Origin: Portulaca oleracea
Lineage: Eukaryota > Streptophyta > Magnoliopsida > Caryophyllales > Portulacaceae
Length of the DNA stretch: 64,000 nucleotides
NCBI GenBank assembly: GCA_029582165.1
Contig: CM055870.1
Span: 49,184,513-49,248,512 of the forward strand
Direction: 5' to 3'
Both the position numbers and the translations under genes were made by a program. This document shows positions 40,186 to 50,811 of the stretch, piece by piece (within the stretch, counting starts at the first letter, position 1; the number at the start of each line of letters is the position of its first letter). The notes beneath the pieces were generated by a model. It was given only the letters and a program-made list of their open reading frames with translations. It did not search any database and was not told the origin of the DNA.

Positions 40186-41164
40186 TATTTGAGTAATTTA
40201 TTTAAGAATTGGGCGGTGTTATCTCCCTCAACTTGGGTGAAATTCTTTGCAATCAAAGGAGTTAGTAGTGGGCGCTTCCTTTATGCACCATCTTTGGGAG
40301 TCTGGATCACTATGATAAGCTCTCTTTATTAGCAGTCATATGTTTGCATTGCTTTATTGATTGCTTACTATTTATGATGATAAACCCCGAAAACCCATAA
40401 AATAAGAGGGGTTTATGAGCTCTAATGTTGGGTATTTCCATATCCTTGTGAATAGATGATCCTAGCTAGGCCATATTTAATACTTCTCCAAGCCCTCATG
40501 GATCAAGGGCACCAAGCCTATATCTTTTACTCATAAAATTAAAAGATTTTGAACCAACTTATGCTCAAGTAGTACCTCAAAAAACGTTTTACAAATTAAG
40601 ATATGGCTTTCTAGAACCATACATGCTATGCCTTGACTCGATACTGCACATTTGAAGGCCTTGACCCCTTAAATGGTCTCAAATGGCTCTCAAACTCGTC
40701 CCTCATGAAAGACAACATCCAAAGACATGATCTCACGTGTTGCAAGCCTTCAGCATTGATGTAAACAAAATAGAAAAATTAGCCTTAAGTTGAAAAAACA
40801 TGAGCTCAATTTCTTCCCCAATCAACATTGATTGATTTTTTTCATCTTTGTTGACGTTTGTAAGGAGTTTGGCACAAAATGAGTTCAGAACCCTTTAGAG
40901 GACCTCTTGGCCAATCCAATGAATATTTGTCACTCCTCTTAAGGCCCTCTACTCACCTGGTTTCCTCTCCACCCGCTCCTTAAGGCCTTGACGACAATTG
41001 TAGAAACTCTTTTTCTTTAACTTATTTGACACCATTAGGATAATATCTAACATCCATGAGTAAGTTGAGTTGTCCCCATCTAAGAGGAGGTCCCCTTTCT
41101 AAATCCCTCCTCAAATTTTAAATCTTGCTTTATCTATTGTAGTAGTAGTGTTTTCTTATTTGAG

Positions 41165-41722
41165 TAGACCTGTTCAGTGGGTCGGGGACCCGCCCGGCCC
41201 GGCCCGAAAAAATGCGGGTCAAGGCCACAATTTTAGACGGTGACCCGGCCCGGCCTGAAAAAGTCGGGGCCCCGAAGCATGGTTGGGTCGGGCTTGGGCC
41301 AAGGGTATGTGACCCGACCAGACCCGATGACCGACTAAATGCATTAACTTTTTTTAAAAAAAATCTTAGATTAGGTTTTATATTTTGTGACCCGGCCCGG
41401 CTCGGTCCGACGACTTATATAAACACATTAACTTTATAAAAAAAAAATCCTAGAATAGGTTCTATTTTTTGTGACCCGGCCCAGCCCGACCGGATGACCC
41501 GACTAAATACGTAAATTAAATGCGCAAATTTTTACGTTTTTTATATATCAAAAATTTATATTATATAGTTGTCGGTCCGTTGACCCGGCGCGTGGCCCGT
41601 AGGGTCAGGGCTCGGGCCAAGTTATTTGGCCCAAAGGTCGGGCTCGGGCCGACGGGTCAGAAACTTCCGACCCGACTGACCCGGCCCGCGACCCGGCCCG
41701 GCCCGACCGTTGAACAGGTCTA
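41165..41722. mobile_element. Array MITE copy 19
   Basis: 558 bp. Both ends and TSDs are intact; one CCGGGTCGGG block is missing compared with copy 1. Confidence 0.85.
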
Positions 41723-42700
41723 TATTTGAGTAATTTATTTAAGAATTGGGCGGTGTTATCTCCCTCAACTTGGGTGAAATTCTTTTAATCAAAGGAGTTA
41801 GTAGTGGACGCTTCCTTTATGCACCATCTTTGGGAGTCTGGATCACTATGATAAGCTCTCTTTATTAGCGGTCATATGTTTGCATTGCTTTATTGATTGC
41901 TTACTATTTATGATGATAAACCCCGAAAACCCATAAAATAAGAGGGGTTTATGAGCTCTAATGTTGGGTATTTCCATATCCTTGTGAATAGATGATCCTA
42001 GCTAGGCCATATTTAATACTTCTCCAAGCCCTCATGGATCAAGGGCACCAAGCCTATATCTTTAACTCATAAAATTAAAAGATTTTGAACCAACTTACGC
42101 TCAAGTAGTACCTCAAAAAACGTTTTATAAATTAAGATATGGCTTTCTAGAACCATACATGCTATGCCTTGACTCCATACTGCACATTTGAAGGCCTTGA
42201 CCCCTTAAATGGTCTCAAATGGCTCTCAAACTCTTGCCTCATGAAAGACAACATCCCAAGGCATGATCTCACGTGTTGCAAGCCTTCAACATTGATGTAA
42301 ACAAAATAGAAAAATTAGCCTTAAGTTGAAAAAACATGAGCTCAATTTCTTCCCCAATCAACATTGATTGATTTTTTTCATCTTTGTTGACGTTCGTAAG
42401 GAGTTTGGCACAAAATGAGTTCAGAACCCTTTAGAGGACCTCTTGGCCAATCCAATGAATATTTGTCACTCCTCTTAAGGCCCTCTACTCACCTGGTTTC
42501 CTCTCCACCCGCTCCTTAAGGCCTTGACGACAATTGTAGAAACTCTTTTTCTTTAACTTATTTGACACCATTAGGATAATATCTAACATCCATGAGTAAG
42601 TTGAGTTGTCCCCATCTAAGAGGAGGTCCCCTTTCTAAATCCCTCCTCAAATTTTCAATCTTGCTTTATCTATTGTAATAGTTGTGTTTTCTTATTTGAG

Positions 42701-43249
42701 TAGACCTGTTCAGTGGGTCGGGGACCCGCCCGACCCGGCCTGAAAAAATGCGGGTCAAGGCCACAATTTTAGACGGTGACCCGGCCGGCTGAAAAGTCGG
42801 GGCCCAAGCATGGTTGGGCCGGGCTTGGCGGTATGTGACCAGGCAGGCCGATGACCGACTAAATGCATTAACTTTTTTTTAAAAAAATCTTAGATTAGGT
42901 TTTATATTTTGTGACCCGGCCCGGCCCGGTCCGAAGACTTATATAAACACATTAACTTTATAAAAAAAAAAAATCCTAGATTAGGTTCTATTTTTTGTGA
43001 CTCGGCCCGGCCCGACCCGATGACCCGACTAAATACATAAATTAAATGCGTAAATTTTTACGTTTTTTATATATCAAAAATTTATATTATATAGTTGTCG
43101 GTCCGTTGACCCGGCCCGTGACCCGTAGGGTCAGGGCTCGGGCCAAGTTATTTGGGCCCAAAGGTCGGGCTCGGGCCGACGGGTCAGAAACTTCCGACCC
43201 GACTGACCCGTCCCCCGACCCGGCCCGGCCCGACCGTTGAACAGGTCTA
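42701..43249. mobile_element. Array MITE copy 20 (last)
   Basis: 549 bp with intact ends. Deletions lie in the left core near 42,783-42,850. The partial unit after it ends before the MITE site. Confidence 0.85.
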
Positions 43250-44032
43250 TATTTGAGTAATTTTTTTAATAATTGGGCGTTGTTATCTCCCTCAACTTGG
43301 GTGAAATTCTTTGCAATCAAAGGAGTTGGTAGTGGACGCTTCCTTTATGCACCATCTTTGGGAGTCTGGATCACTATGATAAGCTCTCTTTATTAGCGGT
43401 CATATGTTTGCATTGCTTTATTGATTGCTTACTATTTATGATGATAAACCCCGAAAATCCATAAAATAAGAGGGGTTTATGAGCTCTAATGTTGGGTATT
43501 TCCATATCCTTTTGAATAGATGATCTTAGCTAGGCCATATTTAATACTTCTCCAAGCCCTCAAGGATCAAGGACACCAAGCCTATATCTTTTACTCATAA
43601 AATTAAAAGATTTTGAACCAACCTACGCTCAAGTAGTACCTCAAAAAACGTTTTACAAATTAAGATATGACTTTCTAGAACCATACATGCTATGCCTTGA
43701 CTCCATACTGCACATTTGAAGGCCTTGACCCCTTAAATGGTCTCAAATGGCTCTCAAACTCGTCCCTCATGAAAGACAACATCCCAAGGCATGATCTCAC
43801 GTGTTGCAAGCCTTCAGCATTGATGTAAACAAATTAGAAAAATTAGCCTTAAGTTGAAAAAACATGAGCTCAATTTCTTCCCCAATCAACCTTGATTGAT
43901 TTTTTTCATCTTTGTTGATGTTTGTAAGGAGTTTGGCACAAAATGAGTTCAGAACCCTTTAGAGGACCTCTTGGCCAATCCAATGAATATTTTTCACTCC
44001 TCTTAAGGCCCTCTACTCACCTGGTTTCCTCT

Positions 44033-45441
44033 GAATTTATCATGTCAAAGGTCATTGACATCAGCAATAATTCAACTGCAACATTTAGGCCTTAACCCCT
44101 TTCCATTACAGTCTTTGACCATTAGATAAAGTAATAATTGACTCAAATTGAAGCTTGAATGATAATGTTGACCTAACCGACCTTGGTGGTCCCAATGACC
44201 AGAAGTTGACACTAAAATATGCTAAGCTTGATTGATCGCAAAGACGACCTTGGTCAACGTTGAACTTCCCTTATGAGAATCTTAACAAAATTGGCATTGG
44301 TGCTTGAAAATGAGCATAACTTCCGTGTTAAGGACCTTGATTTAATTTGAAGCTCTAACCATGACATGTATTGGACTTCTTAGAGTTAAATTTTCGGATG
44401 AGCAAAGGTGTTTTTGGCCTTAGTCCCACATGTTTCACCTTCTTTAGATGGAGGACCTTGATATCAGATCTCTCTCAAATTGACGTGTGGCTAGTTTCAC
44501 TTTAAACCTTTTAGGGCATTCCATTATTTCAGTCAAACTTTTCATGCTTCATAGTCAAGGCATCAATGCCTCTTTTAAACTTTATAGGTAATAACTGGTT
44601 AAACTTATGCATTAATTATAGAGTTGTTGGCTTTCGAGCTGGTTGATTAAGATTGGTGTAATAATGGTTCAACGTACATTCATGTTACCTAATCAGTAGT
44701 AGTTCAATTATGGTCTAGGATAAGAATAACTAAAGAAACCAAGCTTTTCTTTATAAAAACATATACAAATACTAATTTACAACTATATACTACCTAAAAC
44801 TTTTCACACTTCCATCTAAAAAGATATAGGCGACCCGATGCTTTGAGCATAAGCCACTTAAGAATCCTCAGAGTTGATATCTCCTAGTAGCTTAGGCATT
44901 TGAAGTTTTGGAGTGTGCTTTGAGCGATAACTCATGTCCACAAGTTCTCACATACTAACCCAAGTTACTTGTTATCCCTAGGATAATGTGCTCCAAATTC
45001 ATTCCTCCATCTAGCCTAAAATATGACTACTCTTTTATATCATCTTGCCTAGGAATTTCCACCAAAAAAATATTCTCACTTCATGTCATTCCAAAACTAA
45101 CCTTTAAGTGTATCATTGTGGTAACTCTGCACTAGTATTTATGAGCAAATCAACCACCCATTGATCACTTGTAGTTTGTTTTCCTATTCTTATATCTCTA
45201 AGGGACCTAATATTGACTCTATTTTATGATAAAACTCCACCACTAATGGGCCAATCATTTCACCCATGTTTCATTGAAAATGAGATTGAGAATTCCAACA
45301 AGAGATATTAAACGAACTTTTTCCCAAAGATATATGAAAATCAAATTGAAATCTTGAGTTTCCCCGTAATTAGGGATCACAAATCAAAGGGTTTGATTGG
45401 CCCAAAAAAGTGTGATGGTGTTGTTTTGTGCTCCTAGAAAG
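44033..45441. other. Right flank of the array, no gene
   Basis: Unique AT-rich sequence after the array breaks off within CTGGTTTCCTCT. No ORF or TE signature is supported. Confidence 0.5.
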
Positions 45442-45446
45442 CGAGT

Positions 45447-46252
45447 TGAAATAACCCTTGAGGGGGGGGGGGGGTGATTAGGGTTATGTAAATAATTCTG
45501 CACTTCAATCAACACAACTCGGTTAATAGCACTTTTATATAATGAAAGATACTTCTTTATTGAATAATTAAAAGTGCTAAGAAGGAGGAGGTTACAACTC
45601 AGCTCAACGGAGAACTTATGAGGTCCTCAATTGGCCTACCAGAATAGAAGACGCAGCAGACGTCTTCCGGATTAGAGGCCTCACAGTGGAGGCGATTACA
45701 ACCAGTGACCTCACTTGACAGAGAGTCACTTATCTAACTTCAAGTTCACGACCTTAGAGGTCCTCACCAGTTTAACCACTGGTTACAACAAAAGCTCACC
45801 ACTACAACAATGGTTACACTCAAAATATTCACTCAATATTCCTACACTCAAAACTTTCTTTCACAAAATTCCTACTACTGATTTTCTTGCTTGGAAATCA
45901 ATACTCTTCAATGTAGGTATGCAGCCGTATATATATATTTGGGAGTTGGAGGCAGCAACGACTTCTTTATTCTCCAAGGGATAGTTTCCATTCTTGAGCT
46001 CTCTTCCAAATCTTCTTGATTTCCTTGATTTGCTTTCCATACGGATGATATCTGGAAATAAGGAAGGTATCGATTATTGTATCAGATCATGCAGAATAAT
46101 AGAAAGTATATTTTAGGGTTTGTATGAGATACTTCCCTAAATTTTTGTTTTTCAAACAAAACCTTGATGCTGTCGTTGGAGGTCCTCGGAGTGTACTGCA
46201 ATGAGGTCCTCAGAGCTTTTTGTGATGAGGTCCTCAGAGTTGAGATTCTTCA
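45447..46252 (-). mobile_element. Solo LTR of a Ty1/copia family, minus strand
   Basis: An 806-bp block that starts TGAAATAACCCTTGAGG and ends GAGATTCTTCA. Read in reverse it aligns along its length with the LTRs at 48,562 and 50,812 (shared ends, shared AGGTCCTC motifs, shared polyadenylation-like segment). A perfect 5-bp duplication CGAGT flanks it (45,442-45,446 and 46,253-46,257). No internal region remains, so it is a solo LTR left by LTR-LTR recombination. A run of about 13 G lies at 45,461-45,473. Confidence 0.85.
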
Positions 46253-46257
46253 CGAGT

Positions 46258-46739
46258 GATGGCCCATCCTACTATAAAGGGAATGATGGCACAGAGTCCC
46301 AAAGTGTGGTGTTGTTGTTTTTTGCTCCTAGAGGGTGTCGATATGTTGTTACCTAACGGTAACTCTCCTATAAATGAAGGGAGCAAAGATTCTATATGGA
46401 TGACTTATTCTTAAAGTCCATGCAGCTTTCTTCCATCATACTATTAAGGGAAACTCTATTATGAAAATAAATAAGCTAATACAGCGGAGTTAATATCTTG
46501 AGTACATATTCATTTTGTGACCATGTCCATTGATGCAATATATATAGCAGCATTCCGCAATGCGTGATTAAGACTGAATGACAAGTACTCGAAGTCACAT
46601 GATCAAAAAGTTATCCTAGGCATGTTCCAAAAGCTAAGCAAATAATTAATCAAGTACTTAAGACATAATTTCAACATTTTTTTATTCAAAAAAAAATCAT
46701 ATTTTATATTTTATAGACATTTAACATAGTATGAAAGAA
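46258..46739. other. Spacer, no gene
   Basis: Unique sequence after the solo LTR. A passage near 46,300-46,345 (GTGTGGTGTTG...TTTGCTCCTAGAG) resembles 45,410-45,445 just left of that LTR, hinting at a small older duplication. No gene is seen. Confidence 0.4.
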
Positions 46740-46745
46740 TGAAGA

Positions 46746-47803
46746 GTGCTTGGATTAAATTGTCACAGAACTTGTCAAAAAAGTCAAAATTGCCACTGTT
46801 TTTTTTTTGTTTTTTTTGTGTTCCAAAATGCCACTGAACCTGTTGAAAATGTCAAATATGCCACTTTTTTAATAGGTATTTGTTACAATTTATTTTATTT
46901 TTTTTTTTTGTTCCTCCCTCCGTTTCTCACTAGATACCACTCCACCACCACCACCAGGCCGCCCCACCACTACCATCACCATCTCCTTCCACCACCTTCA
47001 ATCTTCATCACCTTCTTCTTCCTCATCCTCAATCAATCTTCCTTCACTACCACCCATCCATTATCCAGAAACCATTTCCAATCTCACCTCCACCAATGTC
47101 TCCCCCTCCCCACCTCCACCTGCCACCGCCGCTACCCCTTATAAGTTCCCGACCCGGTGATGGACCTAGGATGAGACCCTCGCCCCTTGCCTACCACGAC
47201 AAGTGGTACTCCCTCCGACGATGTAATCTTTGCATTGTCGACTGGGAACTCGTCGCCGTTGACGTCATCCGTCGCCGCCCCAACCAATACCCCCAAAAAC
47301 CCCTGCCTAGTCAAAAAAACATGATTTGATTTGATTGTTGGATAGGTAATGGGATCGAGTTGTGGATGAAATGGGTTAAATGACTTTGAGGAGGAGAATA
47401 CGAGGGTGAAGGTTGAGGAGGTAGAGGGTGGTGGTGGAGAATGGGTGCTTGAGATAGGGAGGGAGTAGGGTGGAGGTTTATGAAAGAGAGAGACTGGTGG
47501 TTATGGTCAGTGGTGGTCAATGGTGGTTGGAGATAGTGGTCGTTGGTGGTGATGGTGGTCAATGGTGGTTGAAGAAAGTGGTTGACACTGATGGTCAGTG
47601 AAAATTTATGGGTTAGTGAAGAGAAAGAGTGATAGCGGTGGTCTGTGGTGATTGGCGGTGGTAATGGGCAGTGTGGTGGTTTGGTTTAGGATGACGAAGT
47701 TGATGAAGAATATGATAATGAGGAAGAAGATGATGATGGAGAAGATAAAGGAGAGAAGATAGGGAAGAAAATAAAAAAAATATAACTTTTACCTGCATGA
47801 ACC
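46746..47803. repeat. Purine/pyrimidine foldback region (possible truncated MITE)
   Basis: The left half is rich in CCACCA and CTTC (46,920-47,110), the right half in GGTGGT and GAAG (47,390-47,760), making an imperfect large inverted repeat around about 47,330. The left edge has TTGGATTAAATTGTCAC, resembling the arm of the foldback element at 2055-2340. No right terminus or TSD was found; the LINE insertion at 47,804 may have cut it. Short ORFs here are Pro/His-rich low complexity and not credible genes. Confidence 0.4.
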
Positions 47804-47844
47804 TTTTTTTTTTTTGAACCGGATAAATGGAGATACAAAGGAAC

Positions 47845-48441
47845 TTAGGGGATCATTCTGTCAAGGCATCTCCCAAAATTATCATTAATAAGGATAGAAG
47901 AAAAAACTAGTGAAGGAGAGCAGTTCCAAGCAGTATGATTTTGAAGACAATGCCCACGGTTAGCCAACCAATTTGCTGCAGAGTTGGCTTCTCGGAAGAT
48001 ATGATGTATGGAAAAATTGTTGAGCTGGTTGAGCATTCGTTTGATGTCTTTAATAACCATGTCGATCTTCCAGGGGATGTTGATAACACCTTGGATAGCC
48101 TCAATGAGGATCAAACTGTCTCCTCCAATTTGAACTTTTGAGGACCTAAGAAGGATAGCTTGGTGAAGACCGAACCTTAGAGCTAAAGCTTCAGAAATTA
48201 GTATAGAATTGGACTTGACAGGGGCTGCTCCAGCTTTAATAATTTTAGCGCAGTGGTCACAAATGACATAACTGATTCTCGACTCATGATTGTTGAGAGA
48301 GCCATCAAAATTTAGCTTGACCCATCCCTTCTTCGGAATCTCCCAACGTACTTTAATCATCTTCTTGTCATGGTTGTTTATAGGGTGGATTGCGGCTGTA
48401 GGCGGTAGGTTGTTGACGAAAATCTTTTCCTGACTCTCCAC
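47845..48441 (-). pseudogene. LINE RNase H domain (RVT_3 type), open 198-codon remnant
   Basis: An open frame of 198 codons with the RNase H pattern: KLNFDGS (first Asp), SEALALRFGL (Glu), GGDS (Asp) and a final REANSAANWLA block where the usual Asp of AADWLA is Asn. It is the 3' end of the LINE, detached from RT by the copia insertion. The Met start is incidental. The changed last acidic residue suggests a loss of activity. Confidence 0.8.
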
Positions 48442-48561
48442 TCCGCAAAACTTATTTTGGCACGCATGATACTCTTAAAGGGTTGGAGAAGAATTTGTTG
48501 AAGACGCAACTTTTACGATCTTTCCAAATGTTCTAAATAATATGAATGACTCTTTAAAACT

Positions 48562-49471
48562 TGAAGAAACCCACCACTGCCATGAGGACCTCCGCCTATT
48601 CGTCATAGAGGACCTCAAGCAGCAGCAGTAATCTAAGCGCTAAAGTTTTGTTTGAAAGACCGGAATCAAGATTAAATTAGGGAAGTTGACTATACATTAT
48701 TCTCTATACATTATTCTTGTTTCCTTAATATTATATGTTCCTATTATGACAAGTGATCCTATCTTGTAGATACTCAACGGATTGGAACAAATCTCCCAAG
48801 ATATCGAAGATTAGAGATCAAGAAGATTGGATTAACATATCTTGGATTGAAGATCAAGAAAATTGGATTAAGATATCTTGTGTAGTTGATATCAAATACA
48901 AGATATCAAATACAAGTGATCAAGATATCTTGTGAAGCTTGGAGATCAAACAAAATTTGGAAAGAATCTTCAACTAAGGAAACACCAAGACTAGCTCTTG
49001 CATTGAAAGCCAAACATCTATATAAAGAACGATTGCCTCCATTTTGTAATTAACGATTCCAAGCAAGATAAATCGTGTGTAGGAATTTTGTGGTAGAAAA
49101 TTCTGAGTGTAGCTACTTGGTTTTGAGTAGTGAGTTGTGTAACTAGAAAGTGTGTTCTGGTGAGGACCTCAGGGTCGTGTAGCTAAAGTGAGTGAGTGAC
49201 CTCACTTTAGTGAGTTTAAGTCATTCTTCCTGTCTCAATTGCGAGGCCACTACTGCAGAAGTTCATTCTGAATCTTCTACTCTTGTAAGCATCTGTTGAG
49301 GACCTCATAGTCCTTGACAGTACCGAGTTTGTAACCTCCTCTATTTTCTAGCACTTTAAGTTTATCAATAAAGAAGTATTATTGAGATATATAAGTGCAA
49401 TTAACGTTCTTTTGTTGATTAAGTGCATAATTTTTATACAACCCTATTCACCCCCCTCTAGGGTTATTTCA
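48562..49471 (+). repeat. 5' LTR of the copia element
   Basis: 910 bp, TGAAGAAACC...GGGTTATTTCA. It has TATATAAAG near 49,019, AATAAA at 49,367-49,372, and U3 repeats built around AAGATATCTT. It differs from the 3' LTR by scattered substitutions and by a 15-bp tandem duplication (CTATACATTATT text near 48,690-48,715). Confidence 0.92.
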
Positions 49472-49473
49472 AT

Positions 49474-49485
49474 TGGTATCAGAGC
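49474..49485 (+). other. Primer-binding site (initiator tRNA-Met type)
   Basis: TGGTATCAGAGC two bases after the 5' LTR. This is the standard plant copia site complementary to the 3' end of initiator tRNA-Met. Confidence 0.92.
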
Positions 49486-49527
49486 GGGTCCACAAATTCA
49501 AGAGTTTAACCACTCGTGGAAAAGATC

Positions 49528-50661
49528 ATGGACGCTATCAACACAAATGAAGCTCCTCAAGGACGCTCATGGACAATAGCTCCACTACTTACCGTAAAAA
49601 ACTACAGGTTGTGGAAAAGACAAATGGATGTCTCCAAGATGAGGACCTCTGGACTGTGGTTACCGAGGGAGATTATCCTACTCCCATGAAGAAGAACAAT
49701 GCTGGTCAAGATGTCCCAAAGAAAATATCTGAAATGACCAATAAAGAGCTGAAGCCATTGATAAAAAAAATACTCATGCCCTAAACTTGATCTATTGCAG
49801 TTTAAATTCAAATGATTTTGAACGTATATCAAACTGTGAAACTGCAAAACAGGTTTGGGATTACTTGATAACCTTATATCAAGGCACAAGTCAAGTCAAG
49901 GACACCAAAGCAGATATCCTTGTCCAAAAGCATGAGGCCTTCGGAATGGAAGAAAATGAGACTATTGAAGAGATGTTCAAAAGATTCAGCAACATCACCA
50001 ACCACCTTATATCACTGGGAAAAACCTACCCAAATGAGGAACAAGTTAGAAAGGTCCTTCGATGCCTGCCTAGAAGAAAATGGGGTCCAAAAGTCACAGC
50101 ATTGAAGAAGCTCAAGATCTCAAGGCCCTCAAGCTGGAGGAACTCATTGGAAAATTATTGGCCCATGAGATCCAATTGAATGACTTCTCAGAACCCAAGG
50201 GAATTGCCCTCAAGGTAGTACGTGAATCTGATATTGAGTCTGATGATGATAAGGAATATACAATGACAATGATAGCTAGAGGGTTCAAAAGATTATACAA
50301 GAAAAATCCAACCTTTCGAAAATACATCAAGGATGGACAAAACATAAAGGCAACCTCACAAGGTAAGGCCTTAATAAAAGAAGAATTTGACCCATTTATT
50401 TATTTTGGTTGTGGCAACTTAAAACACCTTGTGAAGGACTGCCCTCACGCGAGAAGAAACAAAGACAAGAGAAACAGTCGGCCTCAACGGCAAAACCATA
50501 AGGCAATGATGGCAACATGGAGTGATAGTGATTCTAGTGAAGCCCACAGTGAGGTAGAAGAAATAATAAATGTATGTCTGATGGAAAATGCAAGTGAGGA
50601 TCAAGATCCAACCTCATCTCATGACGAGGTAAACTTTGATGAGCTCCTCACTCTTCCTTGA
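49528..50661 (+). pseudogene. Copia gag (UBN2-type) with three frameshifts
   Basis: Starts at ATG 49,528 (MDAINTNEAP...), with NYRLWKRQM typical of the gag N-terminus. The frame shifts near 49,640, again at an A-run near 49,770, and again near 50,090. Between these lie the UBN2/gag core (ISNCETAKQVWDYLITLYQG, about 49,830-49,890) and an Asp/Glu-rich stretch. The zinc knuckle reads YFGCGNLKHLVKDC, so its first Cys is now Tyr (about 50,401-50,442). It ends at the stop at 50,659-50,661. The gag would form the particle that packages element RNA; this copy cannot make it. Confidence 0.85.
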
Positions 50662-50796
50662 CGAGGTAAAGGGGGAGAATATTGCCATGCTCTAGTCTGT
50701 AACTAAAATACTTTACTGTGCTATTAAGAATGCTACCTTGATCTATCATGCTGTCAATATACATATATGCTGTACTTGCAAGTTTTGTCTATCAAA

Positions 50797-50811
50797 CAAA
50801 AAAGGGGAGAT
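50797..50811 (+). other. Polypurine tract before the 3' LTR
   Basis: AAAAAAGGGGAGATT directly abuts the TG of the 3' LTR, as expected for plus-strand priming. Confidence 0.85.

Larger units (their letters stand above)
12826..44032. repeat. 31.2-kb tandem array, twenty 1.53-kb units plus a partial unit
   Basis: Head-to-tail repeats. Unit starts, anchored at TTATTGATTGC: 12826, 14372, 15877, 17391, 18930, 20472, 22007, 23535, 25075, 26611, 28141, 29688, 31219, 32729, 34247, 35783, 37303, 38826, 40354, 41890, and a partial unit at 43428 ending at 44,032. Unit length is 1,505-1,547 bp. Each full unit is about 965-985 bp of moderately AT-rich spacer DNA plus one hAT-type MITE of 528-570 bp at a fixed site. 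The spacer part is nearly identical across units, while the CCCGG-rich MITE core varies. The short ORFs that recur once per unit are by-products of the repeat and show no protein family. It is not rDNA: no rRNA-like sequence is visible. The long unit resembles complex plant satellites; function is unknown. Confidence 0.95.

Noticed and set aside
13991..43320. Repeated short ORFs in the array (for example plus-strand products with ...DGDPARPEKVG and minus-strand products starting MIAKNFTQVEG)
   Set aside because: They recur once per unit because the DNA repeats, cross MITE boundaries, change length with indels in the CCCGG core and show no protein family. CCCGG text in any frame gives Arg/Pro/Gly-rich peptides.
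12826..44032. Array as CRISPR or as ribosomal DNA
   Set aside because: Units are 1.5 kb with no short direct repeats and spacers, and no rRNA or intergenic-spacer signature is seen. The rest of the window is plant DNA.
46746..47329. Pro/His/Thr-rich ORFs as a small secreted or cell-wall protein
   Set aside because: They arise from CCACCA and CTTC simple sequence in a foldback region, in several overlapping frames, without a signal peptide or conserved motif.
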